Assembly (NCBI GenBank): GCA_016707445.1
Contig: JADJHR010000008.1
Coordinates: 186,001-250,000 of the forward strand
Reading direction: 5' to 3'
DNA length: 64,000 nt
Origin: Rubrivivax sp.
GTDB taxonomy: Bacteria; Pseudomonadota; Gammaproteobacteria; Burkholderiales; Burkholderiaceae_C
Shown here: positions 27,898 through 41,447 of the stretch, in pieces
How the letters are laid out: the number at the start of each line of letters is the position of its first letter
How positions within the stretch are numbered: position 1 is the first letter of the stretch
Position numbers and translations under genes: made by a program
The notes under the pieces: model-generated
What the model was told of the DNA's origin: nothing
The model's database searches: none
What the model saw: only the letters and a program-made list of their open reading frames with translations

Positions 27898-29424
27898 ATG
27901 TCGCTGGCCGTGGTCATCAGTCGCTCGCTCGACGGACTGGACGCGCCCGAGGTGCAGGTCGAGGTGCAACTGGCCAACGGCCTGCCCAGCTTCACGCTGG
28001 TGGGCCTGGCCGAGACCGAGGTGAAGGAATCACGCGAGCGCGTGCGCGCCGCGCTTCAGCAAAGCGGCTTCGCCTTTCCGCACAACAAGCGCATCACGGT
28101 CAACCTGGCGCCGGCCGACCTGCCCAAGGATTCGGGCCGCTTCGACCTGCCGATCGCGCTGGGCATCCTGGCCGCCGGCGGTGTGATCGACCCGGCGGCG
28201 CTGGCGCCCTATGAATTTGCCGGTGAACTGTCGCTGGCCGGTGAACTGCGCCCGGTGCGCGGTGCACTGGCACTGGCGCTGGCCATGCGGCGCAGCGGCG
28301 CCACCCGCACGCTGGTGCTGCCTACTGAGAGTGCCGCCGGAGCGGCCCTGGTGCCGGGGCTGACGGTGCGTGCCGCCAGCCACCTCATTCAGGTGGTGCA
28401 GGCGCTGCTGCCGGGCGACGCAGCGCAGCCACTGCCGATGGCCGTGGCAGCCAAAGCGGTGGCCAGCCCGCACGGTACGGTCGACCTGCGTGACGTGAAG
28501 GGCCAGGCGGGGGCCAAACGCGCGCTGGAGATCGCCGCCGCCGGCGGCCACAGCCTGCTGCTGATCGGCCCGCCGGGCACCGGCAAGTCGATGCTGGCGC
28601 AGCGCTTGGCCGGCCTGCTGCCGCCGATGGACGAGGCCGAGGCGCTGGCCAGCGCGGCGTTGCTGAGCCTGTCCAGCCAGGGCTTCGACCCCACGCAGTT
28701 CGGCCAGCGCCCGGTGCGCGCACCGCACCACACGGCCAGCGCGGTGGCGCTGGTGGGCGGTGGATCACCGCCACGGCCGGGCGAGATCTCGCTGGCGCAT
28801 GGCGGCGTGCTGTTCCTGGACGAAACGCCCGAGCTGCCGCGCAGCGCGCTCGAAGCCTTGCGTGAACCGCTGGAGACCGGCCGCATCACGATCTCGCGCG
28901 CGGCGCGGCAGGCGCAGTTTCCGGCGCGCTTTCAGCTCGTCGCGGCGATGAACCCCTGCCCCTGCGGCTACCACGGCGCGACCGCTGCCACCGGCCGCCA
29001 GTGCCGCTGCACACCTGAACAGGTGAACCGTTACCAGGGCAAGCTGTCGGGCCCGCTGCTCGACCGCATCGACCTGCGCGTGGAGGTGCTGGCGGTCAGC
29101 CCGGCTGAATTGATGGCGCTGCCCGATGGCGAAGCCAGCGCCGTGGTGGCTGCGCGCGTGGCAGCGGCACGCGCACGGCAGATGCAGCGCCAGGGCGTCA
29201 GCAATGCGGCGCTGGAGCCGGCGCAGATCGACCAGCACTGCGCGCTCGACGACGCCGCCGCGACGTTTCTGCGTAAAGCCGCCGAGCGCCTGGGCTGGTC
29301 GGGCCGGCGTCTGCACCGCACACTGAAGGTGGCGCGCACCGTGGCCGATCTGGCGGGCGCCGAAACGATTGCCATCGCCCACATGGCCGAGGCACTTCAA
29401 GTGCAGCGCGCACTCGAGCACTGA
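27898..29424 (+). CDS. comM: YifB/ComM-family Mg-chelatase-like AAA+ ATPase
   Basis: ComM is a hexameric helicase that promotes branch migration during natural transformation. The 508-residue protein has the N-terminal Lon-like domain (SRSLDGLDAPEVQVEVQLAN; RGALALALAMRRSG), an AAA+ core with Walker A GPPGTGKS at 224-231 and Walker B GVLFLDETPEL, and the Cys-rich insertion MNPCPCGYHG with CRCTP. The C-terminal GWSGRRLHRTLKVARTVADL region completes the family plan. ATG 27898 is preceded by a perfect AGGAGG; longer readings from 27655 are out of the family. The upstream 260 bases also hold the divergent sigma-54 promoter and NtrC-like sites. Confidence 0.93.
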   Translation: MSLAVVISRSLDGLDAPEVQVEVQLANGLPSFTLVGLAETEVKESRERVRAALQQSGFAFPHNKRITVNLAPADLPKDSGRFDLPIALGILAAGGVIDPAALAPYEFAGELSLAGELRPVRGALALALAMRRSGATRTLVLPTESAAGAALVPGLTVRAASHLIQVVQALLPGDAAQPLPMAVAAKAVASPHGTVDLRDVKGQAGAKRALEIAAAGGHSLLLIGPPGTGKSMLAQRLAGLLPPMDEAEALASAALLSLSSQGFDPTQFGQRPVRAPHHTASAVALVGGGSPPRPGEISLAHGGVLFLDETPELPRSALEALREPLETGRITISRAARQAQFPARFQLVAAMNPCPCGYHGATAATGRQCRCTPEQVNRYQGKLSGPLLDRIDLRVEVLAVSPAELMALPDGEASAVVAARVAAARARQMQRQGVSNAALEPAQIDQHCALDDAAATFLRKAAERLGWSGRRLHRTLKVARTVADLAGAETIAIAHMAEALQVQRALEH

Positions 29425-29457
29425 CCCCGGAGATCAAATGCCGGGCAGCAGATCGGC

Positions 29458-30009
29458 TCAGGCCTGATCGGGCAGTCGGCAAAGGCCCTGCGGCGCAATG
29501 TCCAGCGCGGCATTGAAGCGCGCCGACATGTTCTGGAAGGCGATCAACGCGGTCAGCTCGATCAAGGTCGGCTCATCGAATTGCTTGCGCAGCCGCTGCG
29601 ACAGGTCGTCGTCGACCAGGCAACCGGTTTGCGACATCGCTTCGGCGTATTCCAGCGCCAGGCGTTCGCCCGCGTCGAAACCGTCGTGCTCGCGCCAGCG
29701 ATCTACCGCACTGGCCTTGTCCATCGACCCGGCACGCTCGGCGGCGATGGACGCATTCAGATCCATGCAGAAGGCGCAGTGGTTGAGCTGCGACACCCGC
29801 ACCTGCACCAGTGCGCGCAACAGCGGCGGCAGCGGGGAGCTTCGCCGTTCGATGGCCGCATAGAAGGCCAGCAGCGCGCCATACAGCCGCGGCACGCGGG
29901 CCCACACCAGCGCCGGCGTCAAGGGCGCACCGTAGCGGCGACGCTGACGCCAGAACAAGGGCCGAAGGATCAAGGGCAGATCGGACAGGACACTCGGCAT
30001 CACGCGCAT
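29458..30009 (-). CDS. Carboxymuconolactone decarboxylase/AhpD-like protein
   Basis: The 183-residue helical protein carries the AhpD-type redox motif HCAFCMDLNASIA (Cys78 and Cys81), used in peroxide or alkylhydroperoxide reduction by this superfamily. The rest fits family members annotated as CMD-domain proteins. I chose ATG 30009, since the upstream 29 in-frame residues are low-complexity and overlap the metH 3' end. It follows metH on the same strand with an overlap-free 31-base gap. The substrate is not known. Confidence 0.82.
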   Translation of the reverse strand: MRVMPSVLSDLPLILRPLFWRQRRRYGAPLTPALVWARVPRLYGALLAFYAAIERRSSPLPPLLRALVQVRVSQLNHCAFCMDLNASIAAERAGSMDKASAVDRWREHDGFDAGERLALEYAEAMSQTGCLVDDDLSQRLRKQFDEPTLIELTALIAFQNMSARFNAALDIAPQGLCRLPDQA

Positions 30010-30040
30010 GGATGGACTCCAGGGGTTGCCTCTCGGCCAC

Positions 30041-32815
<2,775 letters not shown>

Positions 32816-32819
32816 GGCA

Positions 32820-32930
32820 CTCACCTCGGGTGTGGAGGTGAGCGCCGTTGCAGGCCGCAGGCCCAGATCGGCCACACGGCGCCCCGAGCCTGGCGGCCGC
32901 TGTGGCCGTTGCAACGCTCCTCGGGAGAGG
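32820..32930 (-). promoter_or_regulatory. S-adenosylhomocysteine (SAH) riboswitch controlling metH
   Basis: The metH leader RNA contains the conserved SAH-riboswitch blocks in order: CCCGAGGAGCGTTGCAACGG, then GCCAGGCTCGGGGC, then GCAACGGCGCTCACCTC. The last block can pair in two exclusive ways. CGCTCACCTC can join GAGGAGCG at the 5' end (P1, ligand form). Alternatively CTCACCTC (32842-32835) can form a perfect 8-bp hairpin with GAGGTGAG (32827-32820), which contains the metH Shine-Dalgarno. Ligand binding should therefore free the ribosome site and turn metH on when SAH accumulates. This matches the known logic of the class, which removes homocysteine after SAH hydrolysis. Confidence 0.93.
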
Positions 32931-32991
32931 CGATTCTAGGCCGGCCTCGGCCGTCGGGCGTGCACCGCCTTGCCGCGTTGCACGTCCGGCC

Positions 32992-34224
32992 TCAGTCGCA
33001 GCTCACCACCTTGAACTCGACACGGCGGTCGAGTGCGTCACGCAAGTCGTCGGTGCCGGTGCCGACGATGGTCTCGTCCCAGCCCTTGCCTTCGGTACGC
33101 AGGCGGTGGCCGCGTGCCAACGCCGGTGCGTCGCGCACCAGGCGGTCACGCATGCTCTGTGCACGGCGCTGCGACAGGATGCGGTTGCCCTGCTCGGTGC
33201 CGGTCTTGCTGGTATGGCCGATGACGTTCAGGCACAGGTCGGTGGCCTGCACGGCACGGGCGATCTGGCGCACCCACATCGCATACGTGGCGGGGTCGCC
33301 CATGAAGTCGGTCGTTCCCGGCAGGTACAGGATCTTCACCGCCAGGTTGCTGGTGGCCAGGCCCAGCGCGGCGATCTTGCCGAAGGCTTCTTCAGCCTCG
33401 GCGGTGCGGCCGAGCTTCATGTTGGCCATGTACAGGCCGTTGAAGGTGCGCAGCTGCTGGCCGTCGTCGCGTGCGGCGGCGGTGGACATCAGCTTGAGCG
33501 CATCGTCCCAACGCTCGGCGTTGTAGGCGTCCTGCGCCTCGGCCAGCAGCGCCGCGGTGGGAATCTGCTCGAGGTACAGCGCATCGGCCGCCTGCCCCAC
33601 CGGCTTTTCGGTGGTTTCGATGTAGCCCTTGATCGCGCGGTCACGCACCAGCGACGGGCTTTCGGCATAGAAGCGAGTGGGCGCCTCGTCGAGCTGGCTG
33701 TCCTTGACCGGCGCGACGCCACGCGCGATGACGAGTCCGCTGCCACGGTCCGACAACGCCACCGTCAGCGTGTAGCTGCCACTGCTGTTGGGTTGCGCGT
33801 TGAGCGTGCCGTTGAACAGCCAGCTCGACTGCCGGGCGCCGACTTCGTCGAAGCGCAAAAGCGTTACCTTGGGCAGCACCAAGGCAACGGACGTGGCCAG
33901 CACCTGCTGCGCGCGCTCGGTGGCCTTGGTCTGCTGGCCGGTGCGGCCGTCGAGCAGCGGGTCGATCACCGCGGTACGCCCGGCAGCCGCCTGCGGCCCG
34001 AGCTGGCGCGCGATGTCAAGAAGCACACCGTTGATCGCACCCTGCAGCGTTTCATTGACCAGCGGCGCCGGCGGCGGGGGCGCAGGCGGGGGCGGCGGTG
34101 GTGGAGCCTTGCAGGCGCCCAGGGCAATCGCCGTGGTCAGCGCCAGTAGCAGCAAGCCGCGCCTGGACCTGCGGGTGACGGTCGATGGCCGCTGCTGCGG
34201 CTGTGTCTCGATGCGATCGTTCAC
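32992..34224 (-). CDS. OmpA-family outer-membrane lipoprotein with proline-rich stalk
   Basis: The 410-residue protein has a lipoprotein signal (GLLLLALTTAIALGAC, lipobox Cys) followed at once by a run of prolines broken only by alanines. A central mixed domain with a short tetratricopeptide-like stretch (AEAQDAYNAERWDDALKLMS; NGLYMANMKLGRTAEAEEAF) follows. The C-terminal OmpA-like peptidoglycan-binding domain has NVIGHTSKTGTEQGNRILSQ and RRVEFKV. I chose GTG 34224 because AGGGGG lies at good spacing and the signal peptide then starts normally; the in-frame start at 34275 adds 17 residues. It probably tethers the outer membrane to peptidoglycan; what the middle domain binds is unknown. Confidence 0.85.
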   Translation of the reverse strand: MNDRIETQPQQRPSTVTRRSRRGLLLLALTTAIALGACKAPPPPPPPAPPPPAPLVNETLQGAINGVLLDIARQLGPQAAAGRTAVIDPLLDGRTGQQTKATERAQQVLATSVALVLPKVTLLRFDEVGARQSSWLFNGTLNAQPNSSGSYTLTVALSDRGSGLVIARGVAPVKDSQLDEAPTRFYAESPSLVRDRAIKGYIETTEKPVGQAADALYLEQIPTAALLAEAQDAYNAERWDDALKLMSTAAARDDGQQLRTFNGLYMANMKLGRTAEAEEAFGKIAALGLATSNLAVKILYLPGTTDFMGDPATYAMWVRQIARAVQATDLCLNVIGHTSKTGTEQGNRILSQRRAQSMRDRLVRDAPALARGHRLRTEGKGWDETIVGTGTDDLRDALDRRVEFKVVSCD

Positions 34225-34322
34225 GTGCTGCCCCCTGATGCGCTCAAGATCAAGCTCAAACGCTATTCTGCCCATCGGTCGAGGCCCGGCGCCGGGTCAC
34301 GGTCGACGCCGTGACGTAGCGT

Positions 34323-35423
34323 TCAATCCGGTGGCACGGGATGATCGCCGTGCGAGCCAATCACACTGGCCGACCGCGCCGCGGCCCAGGCGGAAATGGC
34401 CTGCGCCGCGGCCTGCCGCTGCCCGGCCGGCAGGAACGACGCGGCCGCGGCCTGCAGCTGCATCTGCACCAGGTCCTCCAGGGTCAGCGGGGTCTGCTGC
34501 AGCAGGTCGTGCGCCTCGCCGGCCAGCGTGATGGAAGACATCAGCGTGTTGTCGGTGTGAAAACTCAAAGACAGGCCAGCGCGCCACAGCGGCGTGATCG
34601 GGTGCGTGGCCAGCGAGGCGGATGCCCCGGTGTGCACGTTGCTGGTCGGGCAGACCTCGAGGTGCAGCCCCATCGCCCTGACCTCGTCGATCAGATGACG
34701 TCGCTCGGGGTCGCGCAAGGCGTCGACCAGGTGCACGCCGTGGCCGATGCGGCGCGCACCCTGGCGGCCGGCCTCGACCACGCGCTCGGCGCTGTCGGCT
34801 TCACCAGCATGCAGCGTGATCGGCAACCCGGCAGCGCGCACCAGGCTCAGCGCGGCCGCGTGCAAGGCCGGTGGAAACCCCCGTTCGGGCCCGGCCAGGT
34901 CAAAGCCGACAACGCCTCGGCCCTGCCAGCGCAGCGCCAGCTGCGCAGCGCGCAGCGTCTGTTCGGGCGGCAACTGGCGCATCGCGCAGACGATCAGCCC
35001 GCTGGGCAGGCCGGACTGCGCCAGGCCGTCCAGCAGCGCGCCCACCACGGTATCGGGCGCCAGGCCATGCGGCTCGAACAGCAGCGGCGCGATGCGGAAC
35101 TCGGCCAGCACACAACCCTGGGCGCGGGCGTCCTCGGCCGCTTCGAAGGCCACCCGCTGCAGCGCCGCCGGGCTGGCCATGGCCGCGACGGTGAGCGCAA
35201 AGCCCTTCAGGTATTCGGTCAGGCTGCCGGCATGGGCGCGGTCGCGAAACCATGCGCCCAGTGCCTGCACGCTGTCGACCGGGCAGGCCAGGCCCTGCTG
35301 CTGCAGCAGTTCGAACAAGGTGGCCACCCGCAAGTCGCCGTCCAGGTGCTCATGCAGCAGCACCTTGGGCAGCTGCAGGCCATCCTCAGCAATCGCCGAG
35401 GGCCGGGTTTCGGGCGCGGACAT
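34323..35423 (-). CDS. add: Adenosine deaminase
   Basis: Add converts adenosine and deoxyadenosine to inosine forms, feeding the phosphorylase in the divergent operon. The 366-residue TIM-barrel protein shows KVLLHEHLDGDLR (first metal-binding histidines), ITLHAGEADS (metal His and catalytic Glu), RIGHGVHLVDAL, CPTSNVHTGA and SLSFHTDNT (Asp ligand). It is divergent from the nucleoside transporter operon with 131 bases between them, so the two are probably co-regulated. Confidence 0.93.
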   Translation of the reverse strand: MSAPETRPSAIAEDGLQLPKVLLHEHLDGDLRVATLFELLQQQGLACPVDSVQALGAWFRDRAHAGSLTEYLKGFALTVAAMASPAALQRVAFEAAEDARAQGCVLAEFRIAPLLFEPHGLAPDTVVGALLDGLAQSGLPSGLIVCAMRQLPPEQTLRAAQLALRWQGRGVVGFDLAGPERGFPPALHAAALSLVRAAGLPITLHAGEADSAERVVEAGRQGARRIGHGVHLVDALRDPERRHLIDEVRAMGLHLEVCPTSNVHTGASASLATHPITPLWRAGLSLSFHTDNTLMSSITLAGEAHDLLQQTPLTLEDLVQMQLQAAAASFLPAGQRQAAAQAISAWAAARSASVIGSHGDHPVPPD

Positions 35424-35491
35424 CGCCGCATCCTAGCGTCGAAGTCAGGCCCGATGCAGGGCTCGCCCCAGGGTCTCGGCGACGCCAGTCT

Positions 35492-35500
35492 TGCTATCCT
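35492..35500 (+). promoter_or_regulatory. Possible extended -10 promoter of the nucleoside operon
   Basis: TGCTATCCT fits an extended -10 (TGnTATnnT) 54 bases before the BMP gene ATG. No good -35 is visible, which extended -10 promoters can do without. The call rests on the motif and position only. Confidence 0.35.
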
Positions 35501-35554
35501 GCCGGGCCCGCGCCCGCGGCCAGCCCTAACCGAATGCAACGGAGCAGATCCCCC

Positions 35555-36535
35555 ATGAACGTCAAGCCCGCCCTGCTGGCTGCCACCCTGGCCACGGCAC
35601 TGTCCACCCTGAGCGCGGTCGCCCGCGCCGAGCCCGCCGTGATCTACGACATGGGCGGCAAGTTCGACAAGTCCTTCAACCAGGCCGCCTACGACGGTGC
35701 CGAGCGCTGGAAGAAGGAAGCGGGCAAGGCCTATCTCGAGTTCGAGATCTCCAACCCGGCGCAGCGCGAGCAGGCCAAGCGCCGCATGGCCGAACGCGGC
35801 GCGACGCCGATCGTGGGCATCGGCTTCTCGCAGGGCAGCAGCATGGAGAAGGTGGCCAAGGACTTCCCCAAGCTGCAGTTCGCGATCATCGATTCGGTGG
35901 TCAAGCTGCCCAACGTGCAGAGCATCGTCTTCAAGGAGCACGAAGGCAGCTTCCTGGTCGGCATGATGGCCGCGATGGCCAGCAAGACCGGCAAGGTCGG
36001 CTTCGTCGGCGGCATGGACATCCCGCTGATCCGCAAGTTCCAGTGCGGCTACGAGCAGGGTGCGAAGTACGCCAACCCCAAGGTCGAGGTCAGCGCCAAC
36101 ATGACCGGCACCACGCCCACGGCCTGGAACGACCCGGCGCGTGGCGCCGAACTGGCCAAGGCGCAGTTCGCCAAGGGGGTGGACGTGATCTTCGCCGCCG
36201 CCGGCGGCACCGGTGTGGGCGTGTACCAGGCGGCCAAGGACGCCGGCAAGCTGGCCATCGGTGTCGACAGCAACCAGAACCACCTGCACCCCGGCACCAT
36301 GCTGACCAGCATGGTCAAGCGCGTCGACGTGGCCGTCTACAACGCCTTCAAGGGCACCACGCCGGGCGTCACCAGCCTGGGCCTGAAAGAAGGCGGCGTC
36401 GACTATGCGCTCGACGACAACAACGCCAAGCTGGTGACGGCCGACATGAAGAAGAAGGTCGATGCGGCCAAGGCCGACATCATCGCCGGCAAGATCACGG
36501 TCATCGACTACATGGCCAAGAACGAATGCAAGTGA
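35555..36535 (+). CDS. BMP-family nucleoside ABC transporter substrate-binding protein
   Basis: BMP (PnrA-type) proteins bind purine nucleosides in the periplasm. The 326-residue protein has a Sec signal (LLAATLATALSTLSAVARA, cleaved before EPAVIYDMGG). The family's core then follows with DKSFNQAAYDGAERWKKEAG, GIGFSQGSSMEKVAKDFP, VGFVGGMDIPLIRKFQCGYE and AAGGTGVGVYQAAKD. ATG 35555 is preceded by GGAG. It heads an operon with its ATPase and two permeases, then salvage enzymes, which supports nucleoside uptake. Confidence 0.93.
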   Translation: MNVKPALLAATLATALSTLSAVARAEPAVIYDMGGKFDKSFNQAAYDGAERWKKEAGKAYLEFEISNPAQREQAKRRMAERGATPIVGIGFSQGSSMEKVAKDFPKLQFAIIDSVVKLPNVQSIVFKEHEGSFLVGMMAAMASKTGKVGFVGGMDIPLIRKFQCGYEQGAKYANPKVEVSANMTGTTPTAWNDPARGAELAKAQFAKGVDVIFAAAGGTGVGVYQAAKDAGKLAIGVDSNQNHLHPGTMLTSMVKRVDVAVYNAFKGTTPGVTSLGLKEGGVDYALDDNNAKLVTADMKKKVDAAKADIIAGKITVIDYMAKNECK

Positions 36536-36547
36536 GCCGCTGAGCCC

Positions 36548-38098
<1,551 letters not shown>

Positions 38099-38099
38099 G

Positions 38100-39224
38100 A
38101 TGTCGCAACCGGTGGAACTGCCGCGCTGGATCGACCTGGTCGTATTGCCGGCCGTCAACCTGGGCATGGCGATGCTGGTCAGCGCCGTCGTGCTGGTGAT
38201 CGTCGGGCAAGATCCCGTGCAGGTGCTGGGCCTGCTGATCAAGGGCGCCTTCGGCAGCCGTGCCGGCTTGAGCTACACGCTGTACTACGCCACCACCTTC
38301 GTCTTCACCGGGCTGTCGGTGGCGGTGGCCTTTCACGGCGGCCTGTTCAACATCGGCGCCGAAGGCCAGGCGCAGATCGGCGGCCTGGGTGCGGGCCTGG
38401 CCGCCCTGGCGCTGGCCGCTTACTTGCCAGCCTGGCTGATGCTGCCGCTGATGGTGCTGGCGGCGATGGTGTTCGGCATGGCCTGGGCTGCGGTGCCGGC
38501 CGCGCTGCAGGCCTGGCGCGGCAGCCACGTGGTGATCACCACCATCATGTTCAACTTCCTCGCTGCAGCGTTGATGGGCTACCTGCTGGTCAACACGCTG
38601 AAGGAGCCGGGCAACATGGCGCCCGAAAGCCGCGCCTTCGGCGACAGCGCGCGCATGCCGGGTGTGCACGAACTGCTGGCCTGGCTGGGCCTGGACTGGC
38701 CGAAGACACCGCTGAACCTGAGCGTGCTGCTCGCCGTGCTGGCCGCCGTGGGCGTGTACCTGGCACTGTTCAAGTCGCAGCCGGGATATGCGTTGCGTGC
38801 GGTGGGTTTCTCGCCTGAAGCTGCGCGTTATGCCGGCATCGCACCCAAGGTGCAGATCATGCGGTCGATGATGCTGTCGGGTGCGCTGGCGGGGCTGGTG
38901 GCGATCAACGAGCTGGCTGGTGTGCAGGGCAGGCTGCTGGCCGAGTTCGTCGCCGGCGCCGGCTTTGCCGGCATCGCGGTGTCGCTGATCGGGCGCAACC
39001 ACCCCACCGGCATCGTGCTGGCTTCGCTTCTCTTCGGTGCGCTGTACCAGGGTGGCGCCGAGCTGGCGTTCGAGATCCAGGGCTTCAGCCGCGACATGGT
39101 GTTCACGCTGCAGGGGCTGATCGTGCTGTTTGCCGGTGCCATGGCGCAGGTGGCGGCGCCGGCGCTGGGCCGCATCTACAAGACCTTCAATCGTCACCCC
39201 GCAGTCGGAGCGGCCCATGGATGA
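38100..39224 (+). CDS. Nucleoside ABC transporter permease 1
   Basis: This 374-residue inner-membrane protein has 8-10 hydrophobic helices and the family's GGLFNIGAEGQAQIGGLGAG and GAGFAGIAVSLIGRNHPTGI blocks. It is one of two unlike permeases in the BMP system. Its end overlaps the start of the second permease by eight bases. Confidence 0.92.
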   Translation: MSQPVELPRWIDLVVLPAVNLGMAMLVSAVVLVIVGQDPVQVLGLLIKGAFGSRAGLSYTLYYATTFVFTGLSVAVAFHGGLFNIGAEGQAQIGGLGAGLAALALAAYLPAWLMLPLMVLAAMVFGMAWAAVPAALQAWRGSHVVITTIMFNFLAAALMGYLLVNTLKEPGNMAPESRAFGDSARMPGVHELLAWLGLDWPKTPLNLSVLLAVLAAVGVYLALFKSQPGYALRAVGFSPEAARYAGIAPKVQIMRSMMLSGALAGLVAINELAGVQGRLLAEFVAGAGFAGIAVSLIGRNHPTGIVLASLLFGALYQGGAELAFEIQGFSRDMVFTLQGLIVLFAGAMAQVAAPALGRIYKTFNRHPAVGAAHG

Positions 39225-40194
39225 GGTGGCGCTGGGCAGCCTGATCGCGTCAACGTTGCGCGTGTCGACGCCGCTCATCCTGTGCGCGCTGGCCGGCACC
39301 CTGAGCGAGCGCTCGGGCGTGATCGACCTCGGGCTCGAAGGCAAGATGCTGATGACGGCCTTTGCCGCGGCCAGCGTCGGCGTGGCCAGCAACTCGCTGG
39401 TGCTGGCGCTGGCGGCAGCGCTGCTGGTGGGTGTGGCGCTGTCGATGCTGCACGGCTACGCCTGCGTCAGCCACCGCGGCGACCAGGTCGTGCTGGGCAT
39501 GGCGATCACGATGACCGCGGCCGGCCTGACCGTGGTGCTGGGCATCGCCTGGTTCAATCAGGGCGGACAGACGCCACCGCTGACCGACGCGGTGCGCCTG
39601 GGGCCGTTGTTCCCAGGCCTGGCTGCGGCGGTCAAGGACACTCCCTTCGTCGGCCCCGTGGTCGGCAACGGCCTGCTCGGCCACGACGCCTTCGTCTACG
39701 GCGCGCTGGCGCTGGTGGCGGTGGTGTGGTGGCTGCTGTACCGCACCCGCTTCGGGCTGCGGCTGCGCGCCGCCGGCGAGAACCCGGCCATGGTCGATGC
39801 CGCCGGCGTGTCGGTGCTGAAGATGCGCTACGCGGCGCTGGCGCTCAACGGTGTGCTCAGTGCGCTGGCCGGCAGCTACCTGGTGCTGGCGCTGACGCCC
39901 AGCTTCATCCCCAACATGACCGCAGGCCGCGGCTACATGGCGCTGGCGGCGATGATCTTCGGCAAGTGGCACCCGCTGGGCGCCCTGGCCGCCTGCTGGC
40001 TGTTCGGGTTTCTGGAGGCTGCGGCGATCCAGCTGCAAGGCGTGGTGCTGCCCGCAGCCCTGGGCGGCGGCCAGGTCCCCGTGCAGGCCATCCAGGCCCT
40101 GCCCTATTTGATGACGGTGGTGCTGCTGGCCGGATTCATCGGCCGCGCCTACGCGCCCAAGGCGCTGGGCACGCCGTATGTCAAAGAGCGCTGA
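39217..40194 (+). CDS. Nucleoside ABC transporter permease 2
   Basis: The 325-residue permease shows TLSERSGVIDLGLEGKMLMT, the second-permease version of the conserved glycine motif, and GRGYMALAAMIFGKWHPLGA. I chose ATG 39217; the in-frame ATG at 39130 lies within permease 1 and adds nothing conserved. Translation is probably coupled to permease 1 through their overlap. Confidence 0.92.
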   Translation: MDEVALGSLIASTLRVSTPLILCALAGTLSERSGVIDLGLEGKMLMTAFAAASVGVASNSLVLALAAALLVGVALSMLHGYACVSHRGDQVVLGMAITMTAAGLTVVLGIAWFNQGGQTPPLTDAVRLGPLFPGLAAAVKDTPFVGPVVGNGLLGHDAFVYGALALVAVVWWLLYRTRFGLRLRAAGENPAMVDAAGVSVLKMRYAALALNGVLSALAGSYLVLALTPSFIPNMTAGRGYMALAAMIFGKWHPLGALAACWLFGFLEAAAIQLQGVVLPAALGGGQVPVQAIQALPYLMTVVLLAGFIGRAYAPKALGTPYVKER

Positions 40195-40198
40195 AACG

Positions 40199-40615
40199 AT
40201 GGACGACACCCTGATCCAGCGCCTGTTCGACGCCGCCCGCGCGGCGCGCGAGCAGGCCCATGCGCCGTATTCGAAGTTCAAGGTCGGCGCCGCGCTGCTC
40301 GACGAGCAGGGCCGCATCCATGTCGGCTGCAACGTCGAGAATGCCGCCTATCCCCAGGGCGCGTGCGCCGAAGGCGGTGCGATCTCGGCGATGGTGCTGG
40401 CCGGCGGGCGCAGCCTGCAGGCGGTGCTGGTGTTGGGCGCCGGCGACGCCTTGTGCACGCCCTGCGGCGGTTGCCGACAGAAGCTGCGCGAGTTCGGCGC
40501 CGACAGCCTGCCCGTGCTGGTTGCCGACGCCAGCGGTTTGCGCGCACGATTCACGCTGGGTGAGCTGTTGCCGGCCAGCTTCGGCCCCGACCATCTGAAA
40601 GCCCGCCCCGCATGA
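40199..40615 (+). CDS. cdd: Cytidine deaminase
   Basis: Cdd turns cytidine and deoxycytidine into uridine forms. The 138-residue homotetrameric-type protein has HVGCNVENAAYPQGACAEGG (zinc Cys and catalytic Glu) and TPCGGCRQKLREF (two zinc Cys). The usual CAExxAI reads CAEGGAI, two small glycines where many enzymes have Arg-Thr or Gln-Ser, a mild oddity. ATG 40199 lies four bases after the permease stop. Its stop overlaps the next start (ATGA). Confidence 0.93.
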   Translation: MDDTLIQRLFDAARAAREQAHAPYSKFKVGAALLDEQGRIHVGCNVENAAYPQGACAEGGAISAMVLAGGRSLQAVLVLGAGDALCTPCGGCRQKLREFGADSLPVLVADASGLRARFTLGELLPASFGPDHLKARPA

Positions 40616-41430
40616 GCGCCGAATCCGACATCGCCACCAGCTGCAACCACCTGGCCGAGCGACTGGGCGCGCGCCGGCCCGAGATCGCCATCCTGCTGGG
40701 TTCGGGCTGGGGCGCGGTGGCCGACCAGGTACAGGGCGCGGTCGACATCGCCTACACCGATCTGCCGGCGTTTCCACGGCTGGGCGTGGGCGGCCATGCC
40801 GGGCTGCTGCGCGCGGGCACGCTGGCGGGGCGCCCGGTGCTGGTGCTGGCCGGCCGCAAGCACGCGTATGAAACCGGTGATGCCGACGGCATGAAAGGCG
40901 CCATTCGCACGCTGGCCGCGTTCGGCGTCAAGCTCTTGGTGCAGACCAATGCCGCCGGCAGCGCCGACACGGACATGAAACCCGGTGAGCTGATGCTGAT
41001 CAGCGACCACCTGAATCTGTCGCAGCGCTCGCCGCTGTTCGGCGAGGCCGGCGACAGCCGTTTCGTCGACATGTCAGCCGCTTACGATCCTGCGCTGCGC
41101 CAGCAGGCGCAGGCCGCGGCGGCTGCGCAGGGCATCACGTTGCACGAAGGGGTTTACGCCTGGTTCGTGGGCCCGCAGTTCGAGACCCCGGCCGAGATCC
41201 GCATGGCGCGCACGCTGGGCGCGCAGGCGGTGGGCATGAGCACGGTGCCCGAGACCATCCTGGCGCGCCACGCCGGCATCAAGGTGCTGGGCTTGAGCCT
41301 GCTGACCAACATGGCCGCCGGCATGGACGCGCAGGCCCTGTCCCATGCCCACACCCTGGCCACCGCCAAGGCCGGCGAGGCGCAGGCGCTGCGCCTGATG
41401 CAGGCCGTGCTGGCAGCCGTTCAGATCTGA
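40612..41430 (+). CDS. Purine nucleoside phosphorylase (trimeric, PNP/PunA type)
   Basis: The enzyme splits purine nucleosides to base and ribose-1-phosphate. The 272-residue protein belongs to the trimeric inosine/guanosine group: IAILLGSGWGAVADQV (phosphate loop), VLAGRKHAYETGDADGMKGA, VQTNAAGSADTDMKPGELML, YAWFVGPQFETPAEIRMART and SLLTNMAAGMD. The Tyr/Phe-rich substrate segment fits this group. ATG at 40612 overlaps the cdd stop by four bases. Confidence 0.9.
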   Translation: MSAESDIATSCNHLAERLGARRPEIAILLGSGWGAVADQVQGAVDIAYTDLPAFPRLGVGGHAGLLRAGTLAGRPVLVLAGRKHAYETGDADGMKGAIRTLAAFGVKLLVQTNAAGSADTDMKPGELMLISDHLNLSQRSPLFGEAGDSRFVDMSAAYDPALRQQAQAAAAAQGITLHEGVYAWFVGPQFETPAEIRMARTLGAQAVGMSTVPETILARHAGIKVLGLSLLTNMAAGMDAQALSHAHTLATAKAGEAQALRLMQAVLAAVQI

Positions 41431-41447
41431 AGTCGAGGAGAGTTCGC

